Assembly: GCA_006503535.1 (NCBI GenBank)
Contig: QYRS01000008.1
Coordinates: 1,488,001 to 1,552,000 of the forward strand
Source: Arthrinium phaeospermum
Taxonomy: Eukaryota; Ascomycota; Sordariomycetes; Amphisphaeriales; Apiosporaceae
Direction of reading: 5' to 3'
DNA: 64,000 nucleotides
The notes below the pieces were generated by a model. It was given only the letters and a program-made list of their open reading frames with translations, was not told the origin of the DNA and did no database searches. This document shows positions 46,816-58,537 of this stretch, in pieces (position 1 is the stretch's first letter; every line of letters starts with the position of its first letter). The translations under genes were made by a program, and so were the position numbers.

Positions 46816-47827
46816 ATGTCCACAATAGCCTCCCCGAGAGAGCCCACGCGGCGCATGAACTCCTTCCAGAACATCACGACCCCGACCTCGTCGACACGAG
46901 CCTCGCTCGACGCCCCGCGCTCCGCCACGACCTCCCCGAACCCCAACAGCGGCTCCTTCGCCTCGTCGCCCGTGAGCGGCGGCGGCGCCCGCAGCAGCAG
47001 CACGGGCCCGCCCGCCACGAAGCGCAACCGGGCCGCGCTGCGCGAGTACTACAACCTCCAGGAGCGGAAAGCGGCGGCCGCCCAACAGACCCCGCCGCAG
47101 CCGCCCAGCGTCGAGGTGACGGACCCCCTGGGCGGGCAGCACGAGGCGTCCGAGGTGCCGCCCTCGGAGATGGACGGCGAGGGCTTCGACGCCGACGCCT
47201 ACGTCAAGAAGGCGCTGGCCGAGAGCGGCATGGAGGACCTCCTGAAACTGTACACCAAGACGCTCGGCGAGATCCGCGCGCTGGACGCCGAGAAGAAGGC
47301 GTTGGTCTACGACAACTACAGCAAGCTGATCTCGGCAACAGAGACAATACGCAAGGTAAGGCCGCGCCCGCGTTCGAGAGACCCGACTCGGGACTTGCTA
47401 CTTACGAAACGATGAGTAGATGAGAACGAATATGGATCCGTTAAACCCAATGGCTTCCACACTTGACCCAGCTATCGCGCAGATCTATTCACAAGCCTTT
47501 TCGATACGAGAGACACTACGGGGCCAGGTGCCGCCACCCAACCCTGACAAGGAAGCCGCTGAGGAGGCAAGGCAAAAGAAAATACGCACGAAGCAGTTAG
47601 CTCTGGAGGTCCTTGAGACGCCGGATAAAATACGCGCCCTTGTTAGCGAAGGTCGTTTAGAAGATGCACGGCAAGCTTGGAAAGTACCCCGGAAGCTGTT
47701 AGTCAGCTGGAAAGAGAAAGGGTTGGGGGGAAGCGACGTAGAGGCTTGTATTGAAGACGGGGATGCCGCGGTCAGGGGAGAGCCGAGCAGTTTTAACTGG
47801 AGACGAACAGACGCCGACAATGTTTGA
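46816..47827 (+). CDS. vps51: Vacuolar protein sorting-associated protein 51 (GARP/EARP tether subunit)
   Basis: Vps51 is a subunit of the GARP complex, which tethers endosome-derived vesicles at the trans-Golgi. Two exons (46816-47355, 47420-47827; 64-nt intron) encode 315 aa. A Ser/Thr-rich disordered start precedes KRNRAALREYYNLQ and the diagnostic block FDADAYVKKALAESGMEDLLKLYTKTLGEI plus ALDAEKKALVYDNYSKLISATETIRKM, where the intron falls after IRK. The second exon adds the helical region MDPLNPMASTLDPAIAQIYSQAFSIRETL and an alanine/arginine-rich helix. The start has the context CCAAAATGTC. Fungal homologues are of similar short length. The assignment to Vps51 rather than another CATCHR subunit is based on the conserved N-terminal coiled-coil pattern. 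Confidence 0.88.
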
Positions 47828-47852
47828 GCTACCGCCCTTCGCCGACACTACT

Positions 47853-49061
47853 TTACGATCCCAGGCTTGATATGTCTACCGTCTCAAAGGGATCTCGGTC
47901 CGCCTGGCTCACTAACACCTTTCCTTCCGCACGCGAGCTTTGGGTCAGCATCTGCTCGAGTTCAGGCTTCAGCACCTGCGTCAGGTACTGACGCTCGGAA
48001 TTGCTGTGGAATACGGTCACCACAGTCTGGCCCAGCTGCGTGTAGCGCAGGGCAGAGTGGTGATCCATCTCGCCTGTGACGATGAGTTCGGCATCGGTAT
48101 CCTTTAGTACGCTAGAGCCTGAGCCAGCGCAGACGGAAACGGTCGAGATGGTCACGTCTTTCAGATCTTTCCGGGGATGGGGCAGCGCGACCGACATGTG
48201 CTGTTGGTCGCCCAGACCACGTGACAGGTTCTTGAGAATGGTTGTCAGGGGCATCGGGCCCTGCAACTTCATAGTGCGGCCATATCCGAGTCCCTGGAGA
48301 CTCTCGGGGAGGGGCCGAGAAATGGGCTGGACCACTTTACGTTCAGCTGCCTTGATGTCGCTGTCGAGGATGATATCGCACAGCCAGTCGTTCAATCCAC
48401 CCTTTGCTGCGTCCACGGCGGTATGAGGGCAATAGACAGCTACGCGTGCGGCGATCAACCGGAGCAGATGCTTTTGCATGGGATCCTGGTTGGATAAAGA
48501 CTTGAGAGCGCGGAAGATCACGGGGTCTGCGTCATGTTAGTTTACGAGACCATGAGCTTGTATTGCTTTGTAACTTACGATAGCTGATGATAATGTTGAC
48601 CTGCTTCTCAAGAGCCTCGTCCACGACAGCTGCGGTGAGGTCATTGGTCAACAGAACGGCGCCGCCGCCCTGCTTGGACTCGGTCCCCTCAGGGAGCAAG
48701 GCTTGGTCCAGGAGTACTGCGTGTAATCAATCAGCAACTACTTACTTTTGGGGGCACATAGTTGAATAAGAAAACTTACATCCCGTGTTGTCCCATGCTG
48801 AATCGGCCAATTCAGGAGGGTAGCTAATAGGCGTTAGAATACACAATTCATTAATTGCGACAGCAACATTGCTTACAGTGTCTTCATTGCCTTCACTACG
48901 GCATCGGTGAAAGTGGGGGCCGCCATACTGCTGAATCCTCTGCGTAGCGGTTGTGCACGAAACGAAGCTCTGCAAGCGCTGGTGACAGGCGTGGCTAGTT
49001 TGCGTGTTCCTATGCGGGGGATGACCTGAGTATAGAGATGGTGGGACAAGACGGGTCTCAT
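47853..49061 (-). CDS. NIF3 family protein (NGG1-interacting factor 3-like), probable mitochondrial targeting
   Basis: Four exons (49061-48877, 48823-48780, 48716-48579, 48526-47853) encode 346 aa of the conserved NIF3/DUF34 metal-binding family, once annotated as GTP cyclohydrolase I type 2. The signature segments are ADSAWDNTG, a short exon, EALEKQVNIIISYHPVIFRALKSL (the metal-ligand His-Pro motif), PHTAVDAAKGGLNDWL, and TGEMDHHSALR near the C-terminus. The first exon begins MRPVLSHHLYTQVIPRIGTR, then RRGFSSMAAPTF: basic, Ser/Arg-rich and lacking acids, typical of a mitochondrial presequence. The second ATG (48926, MAAPTF) would give a 301-aa cytosolic form. Biochemical role unresolved in the family. 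Its promoter is shared with the divergent BolA-like gene. Confidence 0.9.
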
Positions 49062-49441
49062 TGAAACTGCACCGGCGTGGATCTGACTCGATTGTGATAT
49101 CAAGTCTGTTTTCTCTGGGATTTGTCGTGAGGCGGCCAGTTGTCGAGTGACGACGATATGGGCCAGAACCACAGAAGACTCGACAGCTACAGATTGAGCC
49201 ACAACAGAACAATTGCCCAGGACGGACGGCAACCAATAAGCTTCAGCCACCGGACCGCTGACAGTGGGTGTTTGGGAGCGGCAGTGGGCAGAGCAAGAGG
49301 TCGTTCCCCACCCCCACTGGAAGCTTTGGAGGGGCAATTCCGTCATCACCGAGGTCGCATCCATCCATACCCCAAAAAGTTTTGGCCGCGCGCGCAATCT
49401 ACACACCATATCGTCGTCGTATCCCACAGCGCAAGCAGACA
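49062..49441. promoter_or_regulatory. Shared divergent promoter of the NIF3 and BolA-like genes
   Basis: About 380 bp separate the two start codons. No TATA element or clear palindrome stands out. Confidence 0.45.
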
Positions 49442-49884
49442 ATGGCCGAGTCGACAATAACAGAGGGCTCGCTCAAGAGCGCCCTGATTGAGCGGCTGAA
49501 TGCGACCCATGTCGAGGTTACAGACATGTCAGGTAATAAATAACACTCCCTTTCTCTTCCTACCCACCAAGGCTCCTTCCTCCCTTGGTGTACTTACTAT
49601 AACAACCAGTACTAACAAAGGACTTCCTCCTCCAAAAAGGCGGCTGTGGCCAATCCTTCACCACGCTCATCGTGTCGCCCCAGTTCGCCGGCCTCAACTC
49701 GCTCAAGCGCCACCGCACCGTCAACGCCGCCCTCAAGACCGAGATCGCCGCCATCCACGCCTGGAGCGCAAAGTGCCAGACGCCCGAGGAGTGGGAGAAG
49801 GACAAGGCCAAGAACGGCGACGCCTCCGCCAAGCCGCCGCTGAACGGCACCGTGGACGGCAAGGTCGAGGGCGTCGGGGCTTAG
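49442..49884 (+). CDS. BolA-like protein (BOLA2/Fra2 type)
   Basis: Two exons (49442-49532, 49640-49884) encode 111 aa. The BolA domain runs from ALIERLNATHVEVTDMSG, across the intron, into GGCGQSFTTLIVSPQFAGLN, with SLKRHRTVNAALKTEIAAIHAW (the invariant RHR and the conserved His) and CQTPEEWEK at the end. This matches cytosolic BOLA2/Fra2-type proteins, which bind monothiol glutaredoxins through [2Fe-2S] clusters and report iron status; paralogues act in mitochondrial Fe-S delivery. There is no visible targeting peptide. The tail (KAKNGDASAKPP...) is low complexity. The acceptor AAAAAG is purine-rich but gives the only coherent frame. Confidence 0.9.
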
Positions 49885-50896
49885 TTTGGGGGCTTGCGAC
49901 GGGGGGGAAAAATTAAACAAGGCAAATTGGGTACTACGATGACGAAAGGAAATAAGAAGAAATTGGAAAGGAAGGTCTAATCATAGAGCTTCTATACGAA
50001 CGAGCACGACATTCTCGGGTGGCGGTATAGCCCCCCGACGGTTGTATCCACGCCACCAAAGACTACGGGGAAGAAGGAAATATAGGCCATGTATATCAGA
50101 CTCGTTTGGGAGGGGTTTCATGTACAATGCAGTCGCATATCTACGAGCACAGACATATCGTGCCGGGGCCGGTAGGCGTTTGCGAAATATCAATGTTTTC
50201 CCAATCAGTGTCAAACACTCCTTTTCTTTTTATGCAGGACTGAAAGGCTGCCCGATGTCTGTTCGATTCCGTATATGTTTCTCGGGAAGTCCTCCATGCA
50301 CATCCGAAAATACCCTGCTTTTCGAGCTATGATACTTTTGTTAATCGCCAATCGTCAACGGTAGTGCCCTTCCTTCGAGAGGCGCAGCAATATTGGCTAA
50401 ATTCTCACTCAGCCTTTGGTCTACCAGGGTACAATGGCAGGCACGCATATATCCGAATTCCCCATCGATATCGGGAAGCTGAAAGCTTGAAACCTCGGCG
50501 ATCCTCGATCTTGTTTATAGCACCTGTGCCGAAAGTCGTCTAGCGTCAAATAGGGGGTACATGGGCAGAGATCGACTCTCTCAGAGCAACTAACTGCATA
50601 CATGTAGCCAATACGCATGAATAAGCAGACAGCTAATTCCTACACTAAACACAATGGGTTTCTATATCTACAAATGACCATCCTAACTCGAAATCTCAAG
50701 ACTATATGTGTGTATTATCTTGGCTTTTGGGCGCTCCTGCCAATAGAGTATTGACAGACAGGCTAACAAGGCCATGACGATAACGCTACTGCACCATATG
50801 AGACACATGCTATACGAGTCGGCCAATTCCTGGACAGTCGGCAACTGCCAGACTACTTATCAGCATCATCTAATCTGAGGACTTCGTCACATAAGT
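49885..50896. other. Intergenic region, nothing recognised
   Basis: About 1 kb between two co-oriented genes. Short ORFs on both strands have no recognisable content. The last part presumably holds the promoter of the regulator-like gene. Confidence 0.4.
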
Positions 50897-53047
50897 ATGG
50901 GGAGAAAGAAAACACCAGACGCCGCCTCCGGTGCAGGCGTGGGAGAAGAAGCAGCAGCAGGGGGTGGTACGATCAACTTCAGCAACGTCACTGTCTCCCA
51001 GGGGAAGTTGGTGGCAACGAAGGCCGGTATGCAAGTCAATAAGCATCTACACCACGGAACAGCCTTCGTCAATTGGTCCGCCCAGGAGGCGTCTTCGCCG
51101 TCCTCTTCGAGCCCAGCTAATACCCAAGGGAGTGGCTCGAGAGCGCTTCCGGTCCGTCCCGTGAGGTGGCATGTGAAGCCAAGGATCCAAGCCGGCCGAG
51201 CGAGGCAAAAGGAGACAGCGAGGCTGGAAACGAAAGCGCAGAAGCGAGCAGTCGAACTGGGAGCCGCCTCCTCGAGTTCCTATCAGAATGAAGCTGGCGG
51301 AGCCGGGACAGCATCGGGAGGAGGGCCGTCTCTTTCCTCCGATTGTATCTTCCCGGTCTGGGCCTCGGCCGTATTACCCGGAGACCTACCCGACAGCCAT
51401 AAGCGGCTGCTGCATCTGAGCGTGGTGTACTGGCCCATCATTGCGTACCCTTTGGGGGAGCATGCGCTTCTGTCGTATAACCCGCTCCAAGTACCGGGGC
51501 GGCACGTGTTTCTCTTCCAGGACCCCACGAGCCTCCACTGTCTCCTGGCCATGGGCGCTCTGTACGAGACGCTGCGGTCCGGCCGGAAGGAGTCGTTCCT
51601 GCTGGGGTCGCTCGTCTCCAAGCTGTACAGCGTCATCGGGGACCATATTCGAAGCAATGGCGATCTGAACACTGCCATGAATGCTATGGCCACTCTAGCA
51701 CTGATAGCGGTAAGCTTTCACCGTCCTCATTTTGCTCTGGATATCTATCTGCCCCTCCTTCTTTCCAGTATTGCTTAACACATTTTCCGAAAAGGGGTAC
51801 CAAGGCAACTACGAGCATTGGAGTCTCCATATGAAGGCCCTCATGCAGTCCATACCTGCAGCCGGCGGTCTGGATCAAGTCGATACAGGGGTAATGGGCG
51901 GAATACGAAAGCAAGTCCTGCGTCCATCCCTACTCGCCCCAGCCAAGCACTTTCCTCTTCTTCCAAAACAATCAACAACAAGACTAACTCGCATCACTGC
52001 CCCAGAGCTGACTTCGCCGGCGCCCTATCCTTCTCGACCAAACCCTTCCTGCCCTGGAAGCGGCGCCAGGCCAAGCTGCAATGCATCCCCGAGATCGGGC
52101 AGGAGGCCATGCACCGGGGCCTGGAGCGCCACCTGGCCCCGTGCGGTCTCGGAAAAGCCACCATCAAGGCCGTCACGACGGTCGCCAGCTACCACCGCTG
52201 CATCACCTACACCAAGCGACAGAACCAGCAGAGACGACGACGACAAAGGGAGGCAGAGGCGGTCGTGTATGAGCCGCTCGAAGTGGGCGAGCACTACGAC
52301 TACATCTTGTACCGACTGCTTGCGGAGCCTGGGCCCCTTTTAGCCACCATGACGGCCCCGACAATATCCGAACAGCATCGGCATCAGCAGCACCCGCAAG
52401 ACGAGCTTCTGAGGTCTGACACGACTTCTCACCTCTCACATGGAGATGATGAGAGTGTTGCCCTCCAGTCCGCCATACGGATCCTCGCCATCCTACTGCT
52501 CCGAGAACCCACCAACGACATGCCCTGCGGCGAGTCCAACCTCCTCTGCCAACTCGAACACCACCTCCAAACCCTCCTCCACAGCATCGAAAAGACATGT
52601 ACAAAGCGCCCCATCGATGAAAACCCTCTAGTAGCAGTATCTTCTTACCCCGGCCTATCCACCCCCAAGCCCCCGTCGTTGTCCTCCTCCCCCAAACAAA
52701 AAGAAACCAACGACACCCTCGCCGCCCGCAAGCCCATCCACCTCTGGCTCTGCACCGCCGGCGACCTCGTCTCGACCCTCCAAGGCGGCGTGACCGGCGG
52801 GCGGACCGACAAGGCCGGGCGCCCCAGCATCTACCAACAACTACTGCGCGCCGTGCTGAGCGCCGACGAGGCGGCGGACCCGGCGCACGTGGGCGAGCGA
52901 GACCTCGAGGTCTGCCGTATCATGAGCCTGGGCGACATGCGCGAGATGAAGTTTGGTGGCAGCAGCAGCAGCATTGATAGAGAATCGGGCGAGGAGGGGT
53001 GGGATGATAGACAGGCCATGAGACGTATTCTGGGCCTACCTGACTGA
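50897..53047 (+). CDS. Fungal-specific transcription-factor-domain protein without visible zinc cluster
   Basis: Three exons (50897-51709, 51795-51910, 52006-53047) encode 656 aa. The middle carries the pattern of the fungal-specific TF domain 2 found in many Zn2Cys6 regulators: VVYWPIIAYPLGEHALLSYN, FLFQDPTSLHCLLAMGALYE, NAMATLALIAGYQGNYEHWS, then LHMKALMQSIPAAGGLDQVD. No CxxCx6C zinc cluster exists in the N-terminal 200 aa, which start MGRKKTPDAASG and are low-complexity with an Arg/Lys-rich stretch. Intron 2 is a GC-AG intron: exon 2 ends CGAAA, followed by GCAAGT, and joins to CAG|AGCTGAC, giving IRKADFAGALSFS in frame. No GT donor gives a conserved junction. It may be a regulator lacking its own DNA-binding domain or have lost it. 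Targets are unknown. Confidence 0.75.
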
Positions 53048-53445
53048 CACCTGCTTGATGGACAGGCAGCAGTCACAATGAGAATAGGTAAATTGACTTG
53101 TTCGATTCCCGAAAGCATGTATACCAGAACAGCATTACTGCCATCAAGGGCATACGCATTTGGTCATATCACTAGCACTTCCCCAGCGTCTAAACCATGT
53201 ACATGTACGTAACCAACAAATCGATATTGTTATATTTCGGCTACAAAAGTTCTTCCAAGCGGCCTTCAAGCGTCCTTCTTGTAAAAAGGATGCGAAGCGA
53301 TACGCTCCTACCACTCGCCATCTTCCTTATTCCAGTCGCGTTCCTGTTCTTTTCTCCAGTCACCGTCACGGTCGTCGGCCCAAGGGTTCTTTTGATCGTT
53401 TTGCAATTCATCGCTAGTGTATTTTGGCTCTCTTTTCCCCATCTC
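53048..53445. other. Convergent intergenic region
   Basis: About 400 bp between the stops of convergent genes. No ORF or repeat of note. Confidence 0.45.
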
Positions 53446-55837
53446 CTAGAATAGTCCGAGCAGGTCTTCACTGGCGTTGGCGTTCTTGGAAGCACCCGCA
53501 TCAGGGTGGCCCAGTTGCTGGGCAGCAGGCGGTGGTGCTTCACTGCTGGCGCCACCCCCAATATCCAAGCCAGCAAATCCATTCATCAGATCGTTTGACG
53601 CGCCGGCGCCACTACCGCCCGTCGCAGCAGGCTGCTGAGGTGGAGGGGCATCAAACAGGCCCATCATATCGGCCATTCCACCGCCAGGCGCAGCACCGCC
53701 GGCGGGACTGACGACGCGAGCCGGAGTACCTGGGGTGCTGGCCTGTTCCAGAGAAGCAGGAGCACCGCCATCGAAATCGATATCAAGCAGGTTCTCGATG
53801 TTGTTTTGCTGTCCAGACCCGTTGGAAGCTGCGGCCGCCGCCGCCGCCGAGGCAGCGATGGGGTTCTCAGCCAAGTTTTCGCGCTGTTCCTGGATAGCAG
53901 CACGCTGGATGGCGTCAGCGCCATAGCGACCTTTGCCAACGAACGACTCAGGAGGCTTGTGGTAGACAGATGCAAGCGTCGACAGTTCAGCCAGAAGCTG
54001 CTCTAGTAAGGCTGTTGGTAGGCTGGTCATTGTTGTAGTAATGGCCGGCTTTTGTGAAAGGACGATGTTCTAAAATGCATTAGTGACTTGATACGATTTC
54101 CCCCGGAACCTGCTGACATACCTTGGCGACATCTAGATCACCCGACAGAAGACGCCAGTAGACATAAGCCCTGTCTCGAATATCCGGGTTGTCGTTTTCT
54201 GTAGTCGCTTGCTGGAGAACCTTCTGCACCAGTCCCTGGGTGTTGCTCGGTTTCTTCAAGAACAGCTTCACTACCGCGGTAAGGATCTGAAGCTGGGTCT
54301 GTGTGAACTCTTCCATAAACCCGTCAACAAAGCTTGACAAGATGTCGTCAGCGTTGCTAATCTTCTCGGCGTACTCGCCGACGATCCAGATAAGCGACCC
54401 CCTGGCGTCGGGCTCATCCAGCTCATCAATATGCTGGCATAGAGTTGGGATAACGCCTTCATAGCCAGGGTATTTGCGCAGGATATCCTTGATAACAACA
54501 ATGACCTCCTGCACAACGTAGTTGACCTTGGTAGCAATGAGATCCAGAAGCGCATTGACGCACTTCTCGCTTGCGCCCTCGATCTTGATGGCCACCTGAC
54601 CAATGGCTTTGACGGCTCTCCGAACGAAATCCATGTCGACTTCCAATGCATACTCCTTCAATTCGGCCAGCAACTGCTCGTAGTTCTTCTCGTTGGCGAT
54701 TCGAACCATAATCTCCAGCTTTTGCAGCTTGACGTAGGGCGGATCGTTATATTTGCAGAAAAACACCCTCAATTCCTTGCTCAGAATATCCGGCTTGGCC
54801 TGAAGCAGCAGATCGATGTTCCTCAGGGCCACGTATTGAACTTCGGGAGCTGAAGCAACCAGAGTCACCAAGGGGGGCGCCATCTTCTTGAGATATTGCC
54901 TCACAAGATCAGGGTTGATCATTCTCATGTGAATAAAGACGACCTTGACCGCAGCCAACACAACACTGGGATTGACGTGCTGGAATTGCGGAGCAACTCT
55001 TTCGCAGATGTGTTCCGATTCCTTAACATCCTGAGGGGGGTAGGCGGCAAGTGTCGTGAGGATTGTCACTCTTCCCCATTCGGTACATTCGTTGAGGGCC
55101 ATGAGCAGCTTCTTCAGTACCGTCGGCGTGATGATCAGCGCTGAAGTCTCGGGGGCAGTCTCGGTGATTTCGGAGAGGGCCTGCACTGAGTTCGCGACCA
55201 CCATGGGGTTGGGGTCCCCGATCAACTCCTGCAGTATTTCGATGAAGCCGTTCTCTATGCACATCGTCGGGTTGAGATCGAAGAGCTTGGCGACACAAAT
55301 CGCCGCTGTTTTTCGCACATATGGCGACTCGTCTCGTAACGTCTTCCGTAGCGGTTCTTCCATGTAGTCCACCATCTTGTCTACGCGAATGCAGCCCATT
55401 GTCCTGATCGCCAATGCTCGGATAAGTGGATTCGGGTCTTCCGAGTCTTGGACGAATGTATTGACGGCCAGAATACATAAGTCGGGATGCGATTTGGCGT
55501 AGTTCCTGGGCTCGTGGTCAGTCTTGTCCTAATGAACAGCATTCAGGGGCGCAGGCATCTCGGCAATTCGAGGTACAGCCGGCTCCTGGCAGTCTAGACC
55601 AACTCACATCAGGTACAAGTACACCAGCTTCTTCTGGTCCAAGTCGCCAGTCGCGATGTTCTTGAGAACATCCGGAAACAGCGCAGACACGTCCTTCCCT
55701 AATGTCATGGCCATGATGGTCTTCTGGATCGACTCTTTTCTCTCGTAGGCATACTGCGAAACCAGGCCAGCCCTCAATTCGAAGGTTTCGCCCTTCTTAG
55801 GCACGGCGAAAGCGCCGCGAATGCGATTTACAGCCAT
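53446..55837 (-). CDS. apl2: AP-1 complex subunit beta-1 (beta-adaptin)
   Basis: This is the large beta subunit of the clathrin adaptor AP-1, acting in trans-Golgi and endosome sorting. Three exons (55837-55608, 55505-54122, 54069-53446) encode 745 aa. The N-terminal trunk is strongly conserved: [87 protein letters not shown], and [13 protein letters not shown]. The alpha-solenoid runs to about residue 560 ([12 protein letters not shown]). The C-terminus is a hinge with [14 protein letters not shown], a clathrin-box-like LLDIDF, and Ala/Gly-rich repeats ending EDLLGLF. There is no appendage (ear) domain. AP-1 rather than AP-2 beta is preferred on overall pattern and is not proven. Confidence 0.9.
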
Positions 55838-56986
55838 GGTGCTGCTATGCGCTGCAGATGTTGTTGTTGATGTTTTGGAGGGGCTCGAATTGGATTGGAT
55901 ATGCGGTGACTGCGATATGACCAGCAGTCCAGTCGGCTCGATGAGATGGGGGAGGTAGGGGCCCTGTCCAGGGCGGTTTCTACTGCATTCGACCCTCTTG
56001 GTGTTCTGGTATTATGTGTCCTTTGGTGTCTGGAAGGACGAAGCTTGGAGTTGTACGTCGTGGGGTGCTTGGTGTCCTGCCAAGAGGAATGCGTAGGCGA
56101 GGTCGGTACTCGATTGGAAACACTCGTCAGCAGCTGGGATAATAGGCTAGGCTGGCCCGATCTCCTTCTCCTTATTCAATGCATACGTCTAGAGGCAATG
56201 TACCTAAAGTAGCACCAGCTTGACCAAAATGTTGGAATCAAAGGGTCCCTGGCTCTAACTCAAAGAGGCAAAGTGCAGCCACAGCAGCTTCCCTGGCTGC
56301 CTGGGTTTTGAGGCTGGGACAAGTGGGTCGTCATCTTGAAGGTGCATAATGAATACAGACAACACGCAAAGCATCATCCAAATACCTGCAACCTGATGCT
56401 CGACTCAACACAATCATCATACTCCTCAGCCCATAGTTGAGTTCAAAAATTTCGCCTATTCGGTCGACCAATACCACTCTTCGAAAATTCATTAGAACAA
56501 TTCAGAATAAACAGTCATCAGGTTCACAACCTTTTGGAGCCCATGGTATGGTTGGGTCTTACACGCAACAAACAACTCTAGCCCCATTGACTGACTTCCA
56601 CCACCTATGTGGTTCATCAGGCCAACTTCCCTAATCTAAGGCGCCTCTTTATCGACGCAAGGTCGGATGACGAAGAAAGAGCGGTCTCACGCAAAGCTGT
56701 AAGTTATCCGGACATTGTGCAGAACACTGAATTCGAGTATGTACATTGGCTCATTCTTCATTAGTTTTACAATGCTGTCCTGTTCATGGGCTCTGTAGCC
56801 GTCTTTAGTCTCATAGCTCAAAAGATGAATGCCAGTCGCTAGCTCACACATCCTACTTCCCCAAACCCAAACTCGTCATGCTAAGTCTTACAACATTAAA
56901 TGTGCCTGTTCGCTAGGCTCCAACTTTAGTATACATCCAACACTCGCTGCTGGTGGGCAGTACCGGAAACACATAGTGAGTGCTTC
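55838..56986. other. Intergenic region, nothing recognised
   Basis: About 1.1 kb with no supportable gene. The first 150 bp are probably the AP-1 beta promoter. The rest is moderately AT-rich. Confidence 0.45.
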
Positions 56987-58537
56987 CTAGTCTGATTCGC
57001 TTTCCGAACCAAGAAAAGCCAGGTCTGCCATTCTCTTCGACACACGGGGCTTTGCCTTTGCCTCCTCGTCCTCTTCTTCGTCTTCATCATCATCGTCAGG
57101 TGCCGTCTTCGTAGAAGCCTTGGCCTTGCTTCGTGAAGCTCGACCACCTCGACCATTAGAACCCCACATGTCGTTCATTTCTTGTACTGCTTCCAGGTCG
57201 GCCATCAGTTCCCTCTGCTCCTTGATCTCCTTGGCTCTGGCTTCGGAAAATCTTCCGGTCATGCCAATGTCGTTCAGCATCTGCTTCAGGTGCCGGATTT
57301 TACCTCGAGTGTCGCTGCCGTATTCCTTAAGCTCAAAGCCCCAGATCTTGCGTACGCCACATTTGACTAAATGGCTCTGCAACTTCTTAATCTCTGCCTC
57401 ATCTCCTGTCACCTCCTTGGGGGCTTTCTTAGTGGTGGCTTTCTTTGGCTTAGAGGGGCCGCTTTCGCCCTTGGATTTGCGCTTCCTCTTGGGTAGCGGC
57501 TCGTCTATGACAGACGATAGCTCTGAGCTGTCATCGTCGACGAGCGTTTGGTCCTTCGTTTCCGTCTGAGCAGCGTCGCCATTTTTGTCGTCATCCGCAG
57601 CCTTTGCTCCGTCATCTGGGGCGGGACTCGTCTCCGCCTTAGCTTTCCCAGCTTTGGCGGGCGATTCAGAGTCTGGCTTCTCATCTTCCGAATTCTCAGA
57701 ACCGTCTGACTCGACCTTGGAAACTGCTGCCTTACGGTTGTTGGCTTTTGCAGCTGGTTTACCTTTGCGGTTCTTGGCAGCTTTGCCCGAGTCGCTAATC
57801 TCGTCTGCGTCTTCCTCGTCGGAAACAGCAGCCTTATTTGATTTGCGACGCGGCTTGACAGGCTGTTTTGGTTCGTCTTCCTCCTCTGATTGCAAGTCAC
57901 TCAGCTCGGATTCGGACTCAGGTTTGGCCTCAGACTCGGACTCGGCCTCGGACTCGGACTTCTTTGCTTTCTTTGCCTTCGTTGCTTTCGCCGCCTTCTT
58001 CGCAGGTTGTTTCTTTTGCGGCGCAGCTTTCTTGCCCTTCTTCGTAGGTTTCTCTTCCTCCGATTCGTCCAGTTCGCTCAATTCCGACTCTGAATCGGAC
58101 TTCTTCTGGGCTTTCTTCCCTGGTTTTGCAGGCGCCTCTTTCTTGGCTCGCTTAGCTGGTGGGCTGGGATCCTCGCTAGACCGCTTTGTGCCGTTCTTCT
58201 TGGTGTTCTTGGCCGCTGGAGCAGGTTCCGGTTTTGTTGATTCCTTGTCACTTTCCTGAAATCCCTCCTGCAAGAGTTGTGTTGTTAGTCAGGTGTAACT
58301 CGACCAGATTGAAATGAACCAAATAAAAACAGGGATGCGCACCACTGCCTCATGAATAACATCTTTACTCAGTGTCTTCCAGTCACCTTGCTTGAAGAAA
58401 TCGGAGTCGAGGTCCAGCTTTTCCGCAACGCGTTGTCGGATGTAATTGACCGTCAATTCGTCGCGTTGGTCGCTGGCAAGCACGGCGTTGACCTCAGCTT
58501 GGAGCTCCTCCTTGAGCTTCTTCTCTGATGGCGCCAT
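56987..58537 (-). CDS. HIRIP3-like / CHZ-type histone-binding chromatin protein
   Basis: Two exons (58537-58343, 58267-56987) encode 491 aa. The N-terminus (residues 1-65; ADLTVNYIRQRVAEKLDLDSDFF-type helices) resembles the DEK C-terminal-like fold found at the start of HIRIP3-like proteins. A long charged region of Lys/Ala and Ser/Asp/Glu blocks (about 70-340) follows, with several casein-kinase-type SESE and DSE clusters. The C-terminal domain has EIKKLQSHLVKCGVRKIWGFELKEYG and DTRGKIRHLKQMLNDIGMTGRFS, the conserved segment of HIRIP3-type proteins with a CHZ histone-binding motif. Likely a nuclear histone H2A-H2B chaperone or chromatin factor. The acidic and basic low complexity makes the middle unalignable. 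Confidence 0.82.
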
